Assembly: GCF_014191355.1 (NCBI RefSeq)
Contig: NZ_JACHWM010000009.1
Location: forward strand, 1 to 64,000
Reading direction: 5' to 3'
Length of the DNA stretch: 64,000 nt
From: Methylobacterium sp. R2-1
Lineage (GTDB): Bacteria > Pseudomonadota > Alphaproteobacteria > Rhizobiales > Beijerinckiaceae
Positions 44,285-55,407 of the stretch are shown here, in pieces (positions within the stretch are counted from its first letter, which is position 1; each line of letters starts with the position of its first letter). The notes beneath the pieces were generated by a model. It was given only the letters and a program-made list of their open reading frames with translations, was not told the DNA's origin and made no database searches. Position numbers and translations under genes: made by a program.

Positions 44285-45445
44285 TCAAGCCGTCGGCGTC
44301 GCTACGCGCTGGCGCAGACCCGCGATCACCGCCTTCAGCATCTCGTCGCTGGCCGTCTCAGTGAGGCCGCCGGGGGTGCGAGCGGCGTAGATCCGCTCGT
44401 GCACGAAGGCGAGCTTGGCGATCACCGCGGGCGTCAGCTTGAACGGGTAGAGCGGCGGTTGGCCCATGGAGCGGCTGAGCGAGTTCACCGCGTAGGTCAA
44501 CGGAATCCACGCCTCGACCACGCGCTCGAAATCCGTCGCCTCGTAAGGGTCGAAATCGACGCAGGTCGACGGAGCCACCGGCTCGGCCGCGCCGCGCAGC
44601 TTCGGCCGCAGGCGGATCTCGAAGGCGCTACCGGTCTCCAGCGTGTCGATGATGTGCAGGTAGTGGGCGAAGGTCTCGGCGAAATCCTCCCATGGATGCG
44701 CGGTGGCGTAGGCCGAGACGAAGGATTCCTGCCAATCATGGGGCGGCCCCTGGGCGTGGTGGCGCTGGAGCGCGGCGCCGTAATCGGCACTCTCGTCGCC
44801 GAACAGCGCGCGGAAGGCCGGCAGGCTCGCATCGAAGCGCACCAGCAGGTTCCAGAAGTAATGCCCGATCTCGTGGCGGAAATGGCCGAGCAGGGTGCGG
44901 TAATACTCGCCGAACATCTTGCGGCGCCGCTCCCGCTCGACATCGTCGGCCTCGGCGATGGACAGCGTGATGAGCCCGTCGAGATGGCCCGTCATCACCG
45001 GCGGCCCGGCGGACTCGGCGAGGAAGTCGAAGGCGAGGCCGTCGGAGTACTGCGCCCGCGTCACCAGCGGCAGGTCGAGGCGCAGCAGCGAGTAGAACAG
45101 CCGATGCTTGGCCGCCTCGATCTGGCGCCAGCGGTCGAGGTTGGCCCCCACGCGCAGATCCGGCACCACGCGGTTGTGGCGACAGGTGACGCAGTAGATC
45201 TCGGGAGAATCCTCCGGCACCACCCAGTTGCAGGCGTCGTGAGCGGCATTGGCGCAGAGGCGGTACTTGCGGCCCGGATGGGCGTAGGCACGGAAGAGGG
45301 AGCCGCGCGCATCCTCGCCGCAGGGCTCCAGCGCCGAGACCTCGTGCCGATCGCAGACGTAGCCGAGCCGGCGCTCGCAGCTCTCGCAGACCGTGCTCTC
45401 GAAGGAGACCGGCTGGTCGCAGGCCTGGCACTGGAAGATCTTCAT
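44285..45445 (-). CDS. Zinc-ribbon putative metallopeptidase
   Basis: A 386-residue protein. The N-terminus has two zinc-ribbon-like knuckles (FQCQACDQP, VCESCERRLGYVC) and a later pair (CANAAHDACNW, YCVTCRHN). The rest contains HEIGHYFWNLLV, a zincin HExxH, and downstream FAETFAHYLHIIDTL, which could supply a further ligand. This matches the putative zinc-binding metallopeptidase family of Hyphomicrobiales. ATG 45445 (MKIFQC) starts the conserved part. It is divergent from the transglutaminase operon by 266 bp; a peptidase beside a peptide-ligase system could act on the same peptide, but this is inference. Confidence 0.85.
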   Translation of the reverse strand: MKIFQCQACDQPVSFESTVCESCERRLGYVCDRHEVSALEPCGEDARGSLFRAYAHPGRKYRLCANAAHDACNWVVPEDSPEIYCVTCRHNRVVPDLRVGANLDRWRQIEAAKHRLFYSLLRLDLPLVTRAQYSDGLAFDFLAESAGPPVMTGHLDGLITLSIAEADDVERERRRKMFGEYYRTLLGHFRHEIGHYFWNLLVRFDASLPAFRALFGDESADYGAALQRHHAQGPPHDWQESFVSAYATAHPWEDFAETFAHYLHIIDTLETGSAFEIRLRPKLRGAAEPVAPSTCVDFDPYEATDFERVVEAWIPLTYAVNSLSRSMGQPPLYPFKLTPAVIAKLAFVHERIYAARTPGGLTETASDEMLKAVIAGLRQRVATPTA

Positions 45446-45711
45446 GAAGTGGCCCCGCTCCGTCCGTTGCGGGGACCAGACAAGAACCGGGCCGTGCCCT
45501 CGCCTCGTCCACAATCCCACGGCCCGCACGAGTCAAGGTTGTGAGCCGGACGAAGTTCCGCGCCGCCATTCCGCCGGGCCGCTGCACGCTTCTTGCTTTT
45601 TCCAAGCGCTCCATCCCGCCGCTGCGGGGTGTATAAGGCGGGCGGCCTGCGGCAGCGCGCACCGCATCACATCGTGCCGAGAGACCTCAAGACAACGCTT
45701 CCGGAGCCTCC

Positions 45712-48700
45712 GTGTCGATTCAAGCCGCCCTGCACCACGTCACGCATTACCGCTACGACCGGCCGATCGCGCTGGGGCCGCAGACCATCCGCCTGCGCCC
45801 GGCGCCGCATGCCCGGACCAGGGTGCCGGCCTACGCGCTGAAGGTGAGCCCGGAGAACCACTTCATCAACTGGCAGCAGGATCCGGCCGGCAACTGGCTC
45901 GCCCGCCTCGTCTTTCCGGAGAAGACCACGGAGCTCCGCATCGAGGTCGATCTCACCGCCGACCTCGCGGTCATCAACCCGTTCGACTTCTTCGTCGAGC
46001 CCTATGCCGAGCGCCGTCCCTTCGACTACGAGGCGGAGCTGAAGGTCGCGCTCGCGCCCTACCTCGTCCTCGACGAGGCGCAGGGGCCGGAGATCGACGC
46101 CTTCCTCGCCGAGATCCCTGACGAGACCCACACGGTCACCTTTCTCGTGGCGCTCAACGAGCAGGTGCGCTCGCGCGTCGCCTATGGCGTGCGCATGGAA
46201 CCCGGCGTGCAGACACCGGCCGAGACGCTGACCCTGAGGAGCGGCTCCTGCCGCGACTCCGCGTGGCTCCTCGTGCAGGTGCTGCGCCGGCTTGGTTTCG
46301 CCGCCCGCTTCGTCTCGGGTTACCTGATCCAGCTGGTGCCCGACACGACGGCGATCGACGGCCCAGCGGGCACGACGACCGACTTCACCGACCTGCATGC
46401 CTGGGCCGAGGTGTATCTGCCAGGCGCTGGCTGGATCGGCTTCGACGCCACCTCCGGCCTGCTCACCGGCGAGGGGCACATCCCGCTCGTGGCCACCGCC
46501 CACTACAACGCCGCCGCGCCGATCTCGGGGCTCGCCGAACCGGCCAAGGTCGAGTTCGCCTACGAGATGACGGTCAGCCGCGTCGCCGAGGCGCCGCGCA
46601 TCACCAAGCCGTTCTCGGACGAGGTCTGGACCTCGATGGACGCGCTCGGCGAGCGCATCGACGCGGATCTCGCCGAGCAGGACGTACGCCTGACCATGGG
46701 CGGCGAGCCGACCTTCGTCTCGGTGGACGACTTCGAATCCCCCGAATGGAACGTCGCCGCCGTGGGGCCGACCAAGCGGGGCTTGGCCGACCAACTGATC
46801 CGTCGCCTGCGCGATCGCTTCGCACCCGGCGGCATGCTGCATTACGGCCAGGGCAAGTGGTATCCCGGCGAGAGCCTGCCGCGCTGGGCCTTCGCCCTCT
46901 ACTGGCGCAAGGACGGCGTGCCGATCTGGAAGAACACCGAGCTGATTGCCGTCGAAGACGGCCCGAAGACCGCCACCATCGCGGATGCCGAGCGGCTGAT
47001 CGGCACGCTCGCCGAGCGGCTCGAACTCGCCCGCTTCGTCATCCCGGCCTACGAGGACGCCGTCTACTGGCGGACTCGCGAGAGCGAGCTGCCGGTCAAC
47101 GTCACGACCGCGGAACCACGGACCGGCAGCCCGGAGACCGATGCCCGGTTTGCGCGCGTGTTCGGGCGCGGCCTCGACACACCCGTCGGCTACGTGCTGC
47201 CGCTGGCCAACCTCGCGGCGGGGGAGGGCCGTGCCTGGATCTCGGAGGCCTGGAATTTCCGCCGCGGCGGCGCCTACCTGAACCCCGGCGACTCGCCGCT
47301 GGGCTTGCGCCTGCCACTTGGTTCGCTTCCCTACGTTCCGCCGGATTCCTACCCCTACTACCACCCGCAGGACCCGCTCGAAGCGCGCGGCGACCTGCCC
47401 GCCGAACCTGGCGGCCCCCGGGACGCCCCGCTGCCGAAAGGAGCCGACCGGGCCAACGGCGCCGGTCTGGAGGGCGTGGCCGTGCGCACCGCGCTGTCGG
47501 TCGAGCCGCGCGACGGCGTGCTCTGCGTGTTCATGCCGCCCCTGGAGCGGGCCGACGACTACATCGACCTCGTCGGACATCTCGAACGCGTCGCCGAGAC
47601 CATCGGCCAGCCGATCCACATCGAGGGCTACGAGCCGCCCTACGATCCTCGTCTCTCGGTCATCAAGGTCACGCCCGATCCCGGCGTGATCGAGGTCAAC
47701 GTCCACCCCGCCGCCTCCTGGCGCGAGGCGGTCGAGATCACCCGCGGCCTCTACGACGAGGCCCGCCAGACCCGCCTCGGGGCGGAGAAGTTCATGATCG
47801 ACGGGCGCCATACCGGCACGGGGGGCGGCAACCACATCGTGCTCGGCGGCGCGACCCCGTCCGACTCGCCGTTCCTGCGCCGGCCGGACCTGCTGAAGAG
47901 CCTCGTGCTCTTCTGGCAGCGGCATCCCTGCCTCTCCTACCTGTTCGCCGGCCTCTATGTCGGCCCGACGAGCCAGGCGCCGCGCATGGACGAGGCGCGC
48001 CATGACGGGCTCTACGAGCTGGAAATCGCGCTGGCCCAGGTGCCGGGACCGGATGGGGGCAATATCCCGCACTGGCTGGTGGACCGGCTGTTCCGCAACA
48101 TCCTCGCGGACGTGACCGGCAACACCCATCGCGCCGAGATCTGCATCGACAAGCTGTTCTCACCCGACGGCCCCACCGGCCGCCTCGGCCTCCTCGAATT
48201 CCGCTCCTTCGAGATGCCGCCGGATGCGCGCATGAGCCTCGCGCAGCAGGTGCTGTTGCGGGCCATCGTGGCGTGGCTCTGGCGCGAGCCGCAGACCGGC
48301 GGCTGTGTCCGCTGGGGCACGGCCCTGCACGATCGCTTCATGCTGCCGCATTTCCTCTGGGCCGACTTCCTCTCCGTGCTGGAAGACCTGCGCGCCGGCG
48401 GCTACGACTTCGACCCTCAGGCGTTCGCGGCACAGCGCGAGTTCCGCTTCCCCGTCTTCGGCCGAGTGGAGCAGGGCGGCGTCGGCCTCGAACTGCGCCA
48501 AGCGCTGGAGCCTTGGCACGTGCTGGGCGAAGAGGGGGCTGCCGGGGGAACCGTGCGCTTCGTGGACGCATCCGTCGAACGGCTTCAAGTGAAGGTCGAG
48601 GGCTTCGTCCCCGGCCGGCACGTGATCGCCTGCAATGGCCGACGCCTGCCGATGACGCCGACGGGCGCCAGCGGCGAGGCGGTCGCGGGCCTGCGCTTCA

Positions 48701-48996
48701 AGGCTTGGCAGCCGGCCTCCTCGATGCACCCGACGATCGCGCCGCACGGGCCGCTGACCTTCGACATCTTCGATTCCTGGAGCGGCCGCTCGCTCGGCGG
48801 CTGCCGCTACCATGTCAGCCATCCGGGCGGGCGCAACTACGACAGCTTCCCCGTCAACGCCTACGAGGCGGAGGGGCGCCGCCTCGCCCGCTTCGAGGCG
48901 ATGGGCCACACCCCAGGCCAGCTCGCGATGCCGGCCGAGGAGCGTAACGGCGACTTCCCCCTGACCCTCGATCTCCGCACGCCTGCACCCCGATGA
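45712..48996 (+). CDS. Transglutaminase-like / DUF2126 fusion protein
   Basis: A 1094-residue cytoplasmic protein. The N-terminal third is a beta-sandwich plus transglutaminase-like domain (starts [20 protein letters not shown]) with triad C180 ([11 protein letters not shown]), H229 ([10 protein letters not shown]) and D245 (GFDATSG). Residues about 300-1090 form the DUF2126 domain, with [47 protein letters not shown] and the end [22 protein letters not shown]2126 has been proposed as a ligase-type domain by comparative genomics. The start is GTG 45712, with GGAG 5 nt before. The stop overlaps the next ATG. Confidence 0.92.
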   Translation: MSIQAALHHVTHYRYDRPIALGPQTIRLRPAPHARTRVPAYALKVSPENHFINWQQDPAGNWLARLVFPEKTTELRIEVDLTADLAVINPFDFFVEPYAERRPFDYEAELKVALAPYLVLDEAQGPEIDAFLAEIPDETHTVTFLVALNEQVRSRVAYGVRMEPGVQTPAETLTLRSGSCRDSAWLLVQVLRRLGFAARFVSGYLIQLVPDTTAIDGPAGTTTDFTDLHAWAEVYLPGAGWIGFDATSGLLTGEGHIPLVATAHYNAAAPISGLAEPAKVEFAYEMTVSRVAEAPRITKPFSDEVWTSMDALGERIDADLAEQDVRLTMGGEPTFVSVDDFESPEWNVAAVGPTKRGLADQLIRRLRDRFAPGGMLHYGQGKWYPGESLPRWAFALYWRKDGVPIWKNTELIAVEDGPKTATIADAERLIGTLAERLELARFVIPAYEDAVYWRTRESELPVNVTTAEPRTGSPETDARFARVFGRGLDTPVGYVLPLANLAAGEGRAWISEAWNFRRGGAYLNPGDSPLGLRLPLGSLPYVPPDSYPYYHPQDPLEARGDLPAEPGGPRDAPLPKGADRANGAGLEGVAVRTALSVEPRDGVLCVFMPPLERADDYIDLVGHLERVAETIGQPIHIEGYEPPYDPRLSVIKVTPDPGVIEVNVHPAASWREAVEITRGLYDEARQTRLGAEKFMIDGRHTGTGGGNHIVLGGATPSDSPFLRRPDLLKSLVLFWQRHPCLSYLFAGLYVGPTSQAPRMDEARHDGLYELEIALAQVPGPDGGNIPHWLVDRLFRNILADVTGNTHRAEICIDKLFSPDGPTGRLGLLEFRSFEMPPDARMSLAQQVLLRAIVAWLWREPQTGGCVRWGTALHDRFMLPHFLWADFLSVLEDLRAGGYDFDPQAFAAQREFRFPVFGRVEQGGVGLELRQALEPWHVLGEEGAAGGTVRFVDASVERLQVKVEGFVPGRHVIACNGRRLPMTPTGASGEAVAGLRFKAWQPASSMHPTIAPHGPLTFDIFDSWSGRSLGGCRYHVSHPGGRNYDSFPVNAYEAEGRRLARFEAMGHTPGQLAMPAEERNGDFPLTLDLRTPAPR

Positions 48997-51533
48997 CCGC
49001 TTCGGCTGCCCTCGCGGACGGGCCCCTGCCCGACGCCCCCGCCTGGGCGGCCGACGACCCGGCCGCACGCATGCGCCGCTGGACGGAGGGCTACGCGCCT
49101 CGTCCCGGCCTCGCCGACGAGCTGATGGATGCGGGGGGCGTCCTGCGTGGCGGCTGGCCGCGCTTCCTCGAGCGCTTGGCCGGACTCGACGACCGGGAGG
49201 TCGCCGCCCGGTTCCTCTCGGCCGAGCGGCATATCCGCGATGCGGGCATCTCCTACAGGGTCTACGGCGACGGGCGCGAGCATCCGTGGCCGCTCGGTTC
49301 GCTGCCTCTCGTCATCGACGCCGCCGACTGGGCGGAGCTGTCCGCCGGCATCGTCCAGCGCGCCGGCCTGATGGAGCGCATCGTCGCCGACATCTACGGC
49401 GCCGGCCGGCTCGTCGCGGAGGGCTTTTTGCCCGCGGGCGTGGTGGCTGGTCACCCTGAATTCCTACGGCCCGTTCACGGCATCGCCCCGCCCGGCGGGC
49501 GCTGGCTGCCGATCTACGCCGCGGATGTCGGCCGCGGCCCCGATGGGCGCTGGCAGGTCCTGGCCGACCGGACCCAGGCGCCCTCCGGCCTCGGCTACGC
49601 GCTGGAGAACCGGATGGTGCTCGCCCGCGCCTTCCCGGACCTTTTTGCCGATCTCCACGTCGAGCGCTTGCCCGGGTTCTTCCAGGCATTCCGCGCCGGG
49701 TTGGCCGCGTCCTGCGAGCGCAGCGATCCGCGCATCTGCCTGCTGACCTCGGGCCCCTATAGCAGCACCTATGTCGAGCAGGCCGCACTCGCCCGTTATC
49801 TCGGCTTCCTGCTGGTCGAGGGCGACGACCTCGTGGTGCGCGACGGGTTGCTGCACGTTCGGACCATCGCCGGGCTCAAGCGCACCGACGCGGTCTGGCG
49901 CCGAATCGACGCCGACTATCTCGACCCGATGGAGCTGCGCTCGGATTCGCGCCTCGGCGTACCCGGCATCCTCCAAGTGCTGCGCCGGGGCGGGGCGGTG
50001 GTCGGCAACATGCCGGGTTCGGGCGTGCTCGAATCGGCCGCGCTCGGCCCCTATCTGCCGGCCATCGCCCGGCGGCTCACCGGAGAGGAGTTGCGGCTCA
50101 CCGCCCCCCGCACGTGGTGGTGCGGCAACCCGGACGGCCTTGCCCACGCTCTGGCCAACCTCGACCATCTGACGCTGCGCCCGGCAGCAACGCCCCTGCG
50201 CGGCCCGGAGCGTGATGCGATGCTCGCCGGCCCCGCCCTCGATGCCGCCCGCGCCCGCGCCGTGGCGTCCCTACGCGAGCGCCCGTTCGACTGGGTCGCC
50301 CAGGAGGCCGCGCCGCTCTCGACCATGCCGGCATGGCAGGACGGGCGCTTGGTGGCCCGCCCCTTCGTGATGCGCGTCTTCGCCGCCGCCACGCCGGAGG
50401 GCTGGCGGGTGCTACCGAGCGCGTTCTGCCGCGTCGCCGAGCGCGAGGGCGCCGACCCGAGCGAGATGCGCGCCGGCATCCGCTCGGCCGATGTCTGGGT
50501 GTTGTCCGACACCCCCGTCGACACGCCGTCCCTGGTGCACGCGAGTACGCCGCGCATCCGCCGCATCGCCGGCCACCTGCCGTCGCGGGCGGCCGACAAC
50601 CTGTTCTGGTTCGGGCGCTACCTGGAGCGGGCGGAGGCGGTGATCCGCCTCGTCCAGGCTCATCTCGGCGTCTTCACCGAGGCCGTCGCCGCCGAAGCCT
50701 CCGGCGACGAAGGCGCACAGAGTGCGCTCGCGATCCGCGCCCTTCTCAAGGATTGGGGCTCGGTGAGCGCGGCCGGTCTGAGCCCCGCGGCACTCGCCCA
50801 GGAGGCCCTGTCGGGCAAGACCGTCTACGGCTCGGCCCTGTCCCACGTGCTGGAGGCCCGGCGCATTGCAGCCTCCCTGCGCGAGCGGCTGCCGACGGAA
50901 TCCTGGCGGGCGCTGGCCGATCTGCGCGATACCCTGGTCTACGCCGAGGGCTGGGCACCGACCGAGGCGCAGCTCTTCGGCAAAGCCGAGCGGGCACTCG
51001 GGCATCTCGCCGCGCTCACCGGCCTGATCCACGAGAATATGGGCCACGCCGCCGGCTGGCGCTTTGCCGATATGGGCCGGCGCATCGAGCGGGCGATCAA
51101 CACCTGCGGCTTCGCCCTGCACTTCTGCGGCCCGCAAGCGAGCGCCGAGGATCTCGGCGTGATGCTCTCACTGGCCGATTCGCAGATCGCCTACGGGGCG
51201 CGCTACCTCGTCGGCGTCAGCCGCGACGCGGTCTGCGACATGGCGGTGCTCGACCCCAACAATCCCCGCTCGGTCGCCTACCAGCTCCAGGCGATCACCG
51301 CCCATCTCGATGCCCTGCCGGCGCTGGCCGCCGACGGGTTGCCCGAGCCGCATCGCCGCCGGGCGCTGGCGCTCGCGGTCACGTTTCAGACGGCGGAGGC
51401 CGCCCAGTTCGACACCGAGACCCTGGAGCGTTTCGAGGCGGATCTGGAGGGCCTCGCCAACGGAATCGCCGGCCGCTATTTCCCCAACGGCCCCGACGCC
51501 CTGCGGCCCGAGAAGCTCACGGGTCTCGCTTGA
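48993..51533 (+). CDS. Circularly permuted ATP-grasp / alpha-E fusion protein
   Basis: An 846-residue protein. Residues about 60-490 are the circularly permuted type 2 ATP-grasp domain: [59 protein letters not shown] and [19 protein letters not shown]. From about residue 525 the alpha-E domain begins ([29 protein letters not shown]) and continues as a helical bundle to the end. In many bacteria these are two genes; here they are fused. ATP-grasp enzymes form amide bonds with ATP; substrate is unknown. Coupled by ATGA to the upstream gene and by TTGA to the downstream one. Confidence 0.92.
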   Translation: MTASAALADGPLPDAPAWAADDPAARMRRWTEGYAPRPGLADELMDAGGVLRGGWPRFLERLAGLDDREVAARFLSAERHIRDAGISYRVYGDGREHPWPLGSLPLVIDAADWAELSAGIVQRAGLMERIVADIYGAGRLVAEGFLPAGVVAGHPEFLRPVHGIAPPGGRWLPIYAADVGRGPDGRWQVLADRTQAPSGLGYALENRMVLARAFPDLFADLHVERLPGFFQAFRAGLAASCERSDPRICLLTSGPYSSTYVEQAALARYLGFLLVEGDDLVVRDGLLHVRTIAGLKRTDAVWRRIDADYLDPMELRSDSRLGVPGILQVLRRGGAVVGNMPGSGVLESAALGPYLPAIARRLTGEELRLTAPRTWWCGNPDGLAHALANLDHLTLRPAATPLRGPERDAMLAGPALDAARARAVASLRERPFDWVAQEAAPLSTMPAWQDGRLVARPFVMRVFAAATPEGWRVLPSAFCRVAEREGADPSEMRAGIRSADVWVLSDTPVDTPSLVHASTPRIRRIAGHLPSRAADNLFWFGRYLERAEAVIRLVQAHLGVFTEAVAAEASGDEGAQSALAIRALLKDWGSVSAAGLSPAALAQEALSGKTVYGSALSHVLEARRIAASLRERLPTESWRALADLRDTLVYAEGWAPTEAQLFGKAERALGHLAALTGLIHENMGHAAGWRFADMGRRIERAINTCGFALHFCGPQASAEDLGVMLSLADSQIAYGARYLVGVSRDAVCDMAVLDPNNPRSVAYQLQAITAHLDALPALAADGLPEPHRRRALALAVTFQTAEAAQFDTETLERFEADLEGLANGIAGRYFPNGPDALRPEKLTGLA

Positions 51534-52432
51534 TCTATACCCTGCGGCACCTGACGACCTACCGCTATGCCCGGACCGTCCGTTTCGCGCGCTGCAACCT
51601 GCGCCTGCGCCCCCGCGACGGCGAGGGTCAGCGGGTGCTGGAGAGTGCGCTTCACGTCGCGCCTGAGCCGACGCGCTGCCTGGAGCGGCGCGACTTCTTC
51701 GGCCTCAACACCCTGACCGTGACCCTCGACGAGCCGCACCGCGCGTTCGCGGTCGAGGCCGTCTCCCGCGTCGCGGTGGAGCGGCCGGCCCCACCGCCGC
51801 CCGAGGCCGGCCCGGCCTGGGAGAGGGTGCGGGAGGCCGCCTTGGCGCTGCCCTCGCTCGGACCGGACGGGCCAGCGCATTTCCAGTTCCCGAGCCAGCG
51901 GGTGCCGCTCGTGCCCGAGGTGACGGATTACGCGCGCAAGAGCTTTTCGCCCGGACGCAGCGCGCTGGGCGGCGCGGTCGAACTGATGCACCGGATCCGC
52001 GACGATTTCCGCTTCGATGCCAAGGCCACCACCGTCTCGACGCCCCTGGCGGAGGCCTTCACCTTGAAGGCGGGCGTCTGCCAGGACTTCGCCCACGTGA
52101 TGATCGCCGGCCTGCGCGGCCTCGGCCTGCCGGCAGCCTATGTCAGCGGCTACCTGCGCACCCGGCCGCCGCCGGGCCGGCCGCGCCTGCGCGGGGCGGA
52201 TGCCAGCCACGCCTGGGTCGCGCTGTGGTGCGGCGCGGATGAGGGCTTGGGGGAGAGCGGCTGGATCGGCCTCGACCCGACCAATGCCTGCATCGTGCGT
52301 GACGACCACATCGTGGTGGCCCGCGCCCGCGACTACGCCGACGTCGCACCGATCGATGGGATCGTCGCCTCGGCCGGAGCGCAGAAGCTCAGCGTCGAGG
52401 TCGACGTCATCCCCGAGGACGAGGCGGCCTGA
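51530..52432 (+). CDS. Transglutaminase-like protein
   Basis: A 300-residue protein starting YTLRHLTTYRYARTVRFARCNL, the N-terminal beta domain of bacterial transglutaminase-like proteins. The catalytic domain has the Cys in AGVCQDFAHVMIAGLRGLG, the His in DASHAWVALWC and the Asp in WIGLDPTN. The start is a TTG overlapping the upstream stop; no ATG/GTG is available near it, and the family begins exactly there. It may hydrolyse or transfer peptide bonds together with the two preceding proteins. Confidence 0.9.
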   Translation: MIYTLRHLTTYRYARTVRFARCNLRLRPRDGEGQRVLESALHVAPEPTRCLERRDFFGLNTLTVTLDEPHRAFAVEAVSRVAVERPAPPPPEAGPAWERVREAALALPSLGPDGPAHFQFPSQRVPLVPEVTDYARKSFSPGRSALGGAVELMHRIRDDFRFDAKATTVSTPLAEAFTLKAGVCQDFAHVMIAGLRGLGLPAAYVSGYLRTRPPPGRPRLRGADASHAWVALWCGADEGLGESGWIGLDPTNACIVRDDHIVVARARDYADVAPIDGIVASAGAQKLSVEVDVIPEDEAA

Positions 52433-52444
52433 CGGCCGACACGG

Positions 52445-53098
52445 TCAGCCGCCGACCCGCGCGTCCCATCCCGCCATCGCCAGTTGGGCGACCGCCTCCA
52501 ACTCGGGCCGGCTCGCGCCGTCGCGGGTCTGGAGCGACAGGCCGCCCTGCACCGTCATGACGTAACGGGCGAGGGCCGGGATATCGGCTGAGGCGCTCAG
52601 TTCGCCCTCCGCCGCCGCACGGCTCAGCCGCTCCGCGACCGCCTCGAAGCCGCGGGCGCGGGCCGCCCTTACGCATTCACCGAGTTCCGTGTGCCCCTCG
52701 CTACCGACGGCCGAGAGCGTCACCATGCAGCCACGCGGTTCATCGGGCGCGCAGACCTCGGTCAGGGCGGCGGCCGTGTCCATCAGCAACGCTTCGACGG
52801 CCGCGCGGGCGGTCGGGGCCCCGGTGAAATTCCCCCAGACGCGCGCCTCGTACTGCTCGCGGTAGTGGCGCAGGGCCTCGGCGTAGAGCCCTTCCTTCGA
52901 GCCGAACGCGGCGTAGAGGCTCGGCGAGCCGATCCCCATCGCCGCGGTCAGCTCGGAGATGGAAGTCGCCGCAAAGCCCTTGCGCCAGAACAGGTGCATG
53001 GCCTGGGTCAGGGCCGCATCCCGGTCGAAGGCCCGCGGCCGGCCGCGGCCGCGAGGCGGCAGGTCACCAGGGGAGGGAGCCGGCCCTGAATTCTGCAT
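52445..53098 (-). CDS. TetR-family repressor
   Basis: A 217-residue regulator. The N-terminal HTH spans about residues 23-70: RAFDRDAALTQAMHLFWRKGF, then TSISELTAAMGIGSPSLYAAF and GSKEGLYAEAL. The C-terminal ligand domain has CAPDEPRGCMVTL, typical of the YcdC/LuxR-like group of TetR proteins. The ATG at 53098 was chosen because the longer reading adds only twelve residues lying in the promoter. It is divergent from an SDR gene across 81 bp containing a strong palindrome. Confidence 0.93.
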   Translation of the reverse strand: MQNSGPAPSPGDLPPRGRGRPRAFDRDAALTQAMHLFWRKGFAATSISELTAAMGIGSPSLYAAFGSKEGLYAEALRHYREQYEARVWGNFTGAPTARAAVEALLMDTAAALTEVCAPDEPRGCMVTLSAVGSEGHTELGECVRAARARGFEAVAERLSRAAAEGELSASADIPALARYVMTVQGGLSLQTRDGASRPELEAVAQLAMAGWDARVGG

Positions 53099-53146
53099 CG
53101 TTCGTTCTATAATTCGCTTGACCCCGGCTCGCAACGCTCATAGCCA

Positions 53147-53170
53147 TTTCTGTGTCGTTCGATACAGAAA
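53147..53170. promoter_or_regulatory. 24-bp palindromic operator between TetR and SDR genes
   Basis: Arms TTTCTGTGTCG (53147-53157) and CGATACAGAAA (53160-53170) are inverse with one mismatch, spaced 2 nt, ending 9 bp before the SDR ATG. A TTGACC at 53118 could be a -35 for the SDR gene. The dyad is the natural target of the adjacent TetR protein. Confidence 0.8.
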
Positions 53171-53179
53171 GAGCAGTCG

Positions 53180-53920
53180 ATGAGTGAACTGGCAGGCAAG
53201 CGCGCCCTCGTCACCGGCGCCTCCCGCGGGATCGGTGCCGCCATCGCCCTGGCGCTGGCGGAGCGCGGCGCGGATGTGGCGATCACCTACGAGCGCTCGG
53301 CCGAGCGGGCCGCGGAGGTCGTCCGCGCCGTCGAGGGACAAGGCCGCCGCGGCCTCGCCATCCAGGCCGACAGCGCCGACGCCGCGGCGGTGAAGCGCTC
53401 GGTCGATGCGGCTGCCGCGGAACTCGGCGGCCTCGACATCCTCGTGAACAATGCCGGCATCGCCCGCGGAGGCCCGGTCGCGGAGATGCCGCTCGCCGAC
53501 ATCGACGCGCTTCTCGCCGTCAACGTCCGCTCGGTGGTGCTGGCCTCGCAGGCGGCGATCCCGCATCTCGGGGAGGGCGGGCGGATCATCTCCATCGGCT
53601 CGTCGCTCGGCGAGCGGGTGCCCTTTGCGGGCGTGACGGTCTACTCGATGACGAAGTCCGCCCTGTTGTCGTTCACCCGCGGGTTGGCGCGCGAAGTCGG
53701 GCCTCGAGGCATCACCGTGAACCTCGTGCAGCCGGGATCGACCGACACCGACATGAACCCGGCGGACGGGGCGCAGGCGGACCTTCAGCGCGCCATGACC
53801 GCGCTCGGCCATTACGGCCGGCCCGAGGACGTGGCCGCCGCCGTCGCCTTCCTGGCAAGCCCGGCCGCACGGCAGATCACGGGCACCATCCTCACGGTCG
53901 ATGGCGGCACCAACGCCTGA
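53180..53920 (+). CDS. SDR-family oxidoreductase (3-oxoacyl-ACP reductase-like)
   Basis: A 246-residue classical short-chain dehydrogenase. TGASRGIGAAIALAL binds the cofactor, NNAGIARGG is the NNAG motif, and S-YSMTK (IISIGSSLGERVPFAGVTVYSMTK) gives the Ser-Tyr-Lys triad; the end reads ITGTILTVDGGTNA. Absence of an Asp after beta-2 and ITYERSAER suggest NADPH preference. It is likely repressed by the divergent TetR, so inducible by an unknown xenobiotic or metabolite. Confidence 0.9.
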   Translation: MSELAGKRALVTGASRGIGAAIALALAERGADVAITYERSAERAAEVVRAVEGQGRRGLAIQADSADAAAVKRSVDAAAAELGGLDILVNNAGIARGGPVAEMPLADIDALLAVNVRSVVLASQAAIPHLGEGGRIISIGSSLGERVPFAGVTVYSMTKSALLSFTRGLAREVGPRGITVNLVQPGSTDTDMNPADGAQADLQRAMTALGHYGRPEDVAAAVAFLASPAARQITGTILTVDGGTNA

Positions 53921-53959
53921 CCGACCCCTGCGGCTCGGAGACGATCCGGGCCGCCGCTC

Positions 53960-55276
53960 TCAGCCGGACACCCCGGCCCGATAGAGGCGCCCACGCTCGG
54001 TCCAGGCCACGACGAGCAGGGCCAGCGCGCCGAGCAGGGCGTAGCCGTAGGCGACCGGCATCACCGTGCCGTCGAAGGCGTGTCCGATCAAGAAGCCGCA
54101 GAAGGCGCCCAGGATCGTGGTGTAGAAGCCGAGGAAGGACGAAGCCGTGCCTGCGATCGCCCCGAGCGGCTGCAGCGCCAGCGCGTTGAAGTTCGGCAGG
54201 GCGAAGCTGATCAGGAACTGGTTGAGCGCCAGCACCGAAAGGAACAGCACCAGCGGCGGATGCCCCTGGTAGTGCAAGCCGATGCCGACCTGCAGAAGGC
54301 CGACCGCGGTGAAGGCGGTGACGCCCGCATGCGAGAGCGTGCGCATGCCGAGCCGGCGCACGACGCGGGAATTGATCAGCGTCGCCGCGCCCATGGCACC
54401 GGCCACGACGCCGAAGGCGACCGGAAACAGCCCGCCGAGATGGTAGAGCCCGGTGTCGAACACCTGCTGGGCCGAGCCGACATAGCCCATGATGCAGCCC
54501 GTCAGCAGGCCGAGCGCTGTCGCGTAGCCGATCGCCGCGCGGGTGCGCAGCACCGTCAGCAGCGCCTGGCCCGTCGCCCTCAGCGAGAGCGGGCGGCGGT
54601 ATTCGGGGTGCAGCGTCTCGGGCATCCGCAGGGCGAACCACAGCGTGAGGATTCCGCCGAGCGCCAGCATCGACACGAAAACGTAGATCCACGAGCCGAG
54701 CAGCAGCATGGTCGCGCCGATCGCCGGCCCGAGCATCGGCACGATCAGGAACACCATCATGATGAGTGACATCACGCTCGCCATCTCGCGACCCGAGAAG
54801 CGGTCGCGCACGATCGCGGTCGAGAGCACCCGGCCGCCCGCCGCGCCCATGCCCTGGATGATCCGCGAGGCGAGCAGCCACTCGTAGCTCGGTGCCAGCA
54901 TCGAGAGGATGCAGCCGGCGGTATAGATGCCGAGGCTGATCAGCAGGGTCGGCCGCCGCCCCAGCGCGTCCGAGACCGGCCCGTGGACGATCTGCGCCAC
55001 GCCGAAGCCGATCATGTAGACGTAGACGAGAAGCTGCAGGCTGTTGGGGTCGGCGACCGAGAATCGCTCCTGGATCAGCGGAAAGGCCGGCAGCAGGTTG
55101 TCGATCGACATGGCGGTGACCGCCATCATCAGGGCGACGATGCCGACGAACTCGGCGAAACCCGGCCCGACCCAAGGGGGCGTCGTCGCGGGCGCACTCG
55201 CGAGTGCACTCGGCAGACTGCCCGGCTCGGCCTCGGAGGCAGGGCTGCCGGGGACCGGCCGAGGGAAGGATGTCAC
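53960..55276 (-). CDS. MFS efflux transporter, Bcr/CflA type
   Basis: A protein of about 438 residues with twelve predicted helices. EFVGIVALMMAVTAMSIDNLLPAFPLI starts the first helix; IVHGPVSDALGRRPTLLISLGIY is the loop 2-3 motif, with GPVSDxxGRRP typical of Bcr/CflA drug exporters. The start is uncertain: no ATG lies near, so GTG 55276 was taken; TTG 55285 is an alternative. No ribosome site is obvious. It is convergent with the SDR gene (39 bp apart). Substrate is not known. Confidence 0.88.
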   Translation of the reverse strand: MTSFPRPVPGSPASEAEPGSLPSALASAPATTPPWVGPGFAEFVGIVALMMAVTAMSIDNLLPAFPLIQERFSVADPNSLQLLVYVYMIGFGVAQIVHGPVSDALGRRPTLLISLGIYTAGCILSMLAPSYEWLLASRIIQGMGAAGGRVLSTAIVRDRFSGREMASVMSLIMMVFLIVPMLGPAIGATMLLLGSWIYVFVSMLALGGILTLWFALRMPETLHPEYRRPLSLRATGQALLTVLRTRAAIGYATALGLLTGCIMGYVGSAQQVFDTGLYHLGGLFPVAFGVVAGAMGAATLINSRVVRRLGMRTLSHAGVTAFTAVGLLQVGIGLHYQGHPPLVLFLSVLALNQFLISFALPNFNALALQPLGAIAGTASSFLGFYTTILGAFCGFLIGHAFDGTVMPVAYGYALLGALALLVVAWTERGRLYRAGVSG

Positions 55277-55407
55277 GGTCGACAATGCTTTCGAGAGCGC
55301 CGCCGCTTCGGATCGGACGCGGGCGGAGCAGGGGAATCGTGTGTCGTAACCTCGAAGGAGCCGGCGCGGTCCCCGCCGAAACGGCGGGGACTTCGCCTGC
55401 GCAGCGC

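Noticed and set aside
45667..48129. 820-codon minus-strand frame opposite the transglutaminase/DUF2126 gene
   Set aside because: Antisense shadow; repeated VGRE/RHG patterns reflect the complementary codons.
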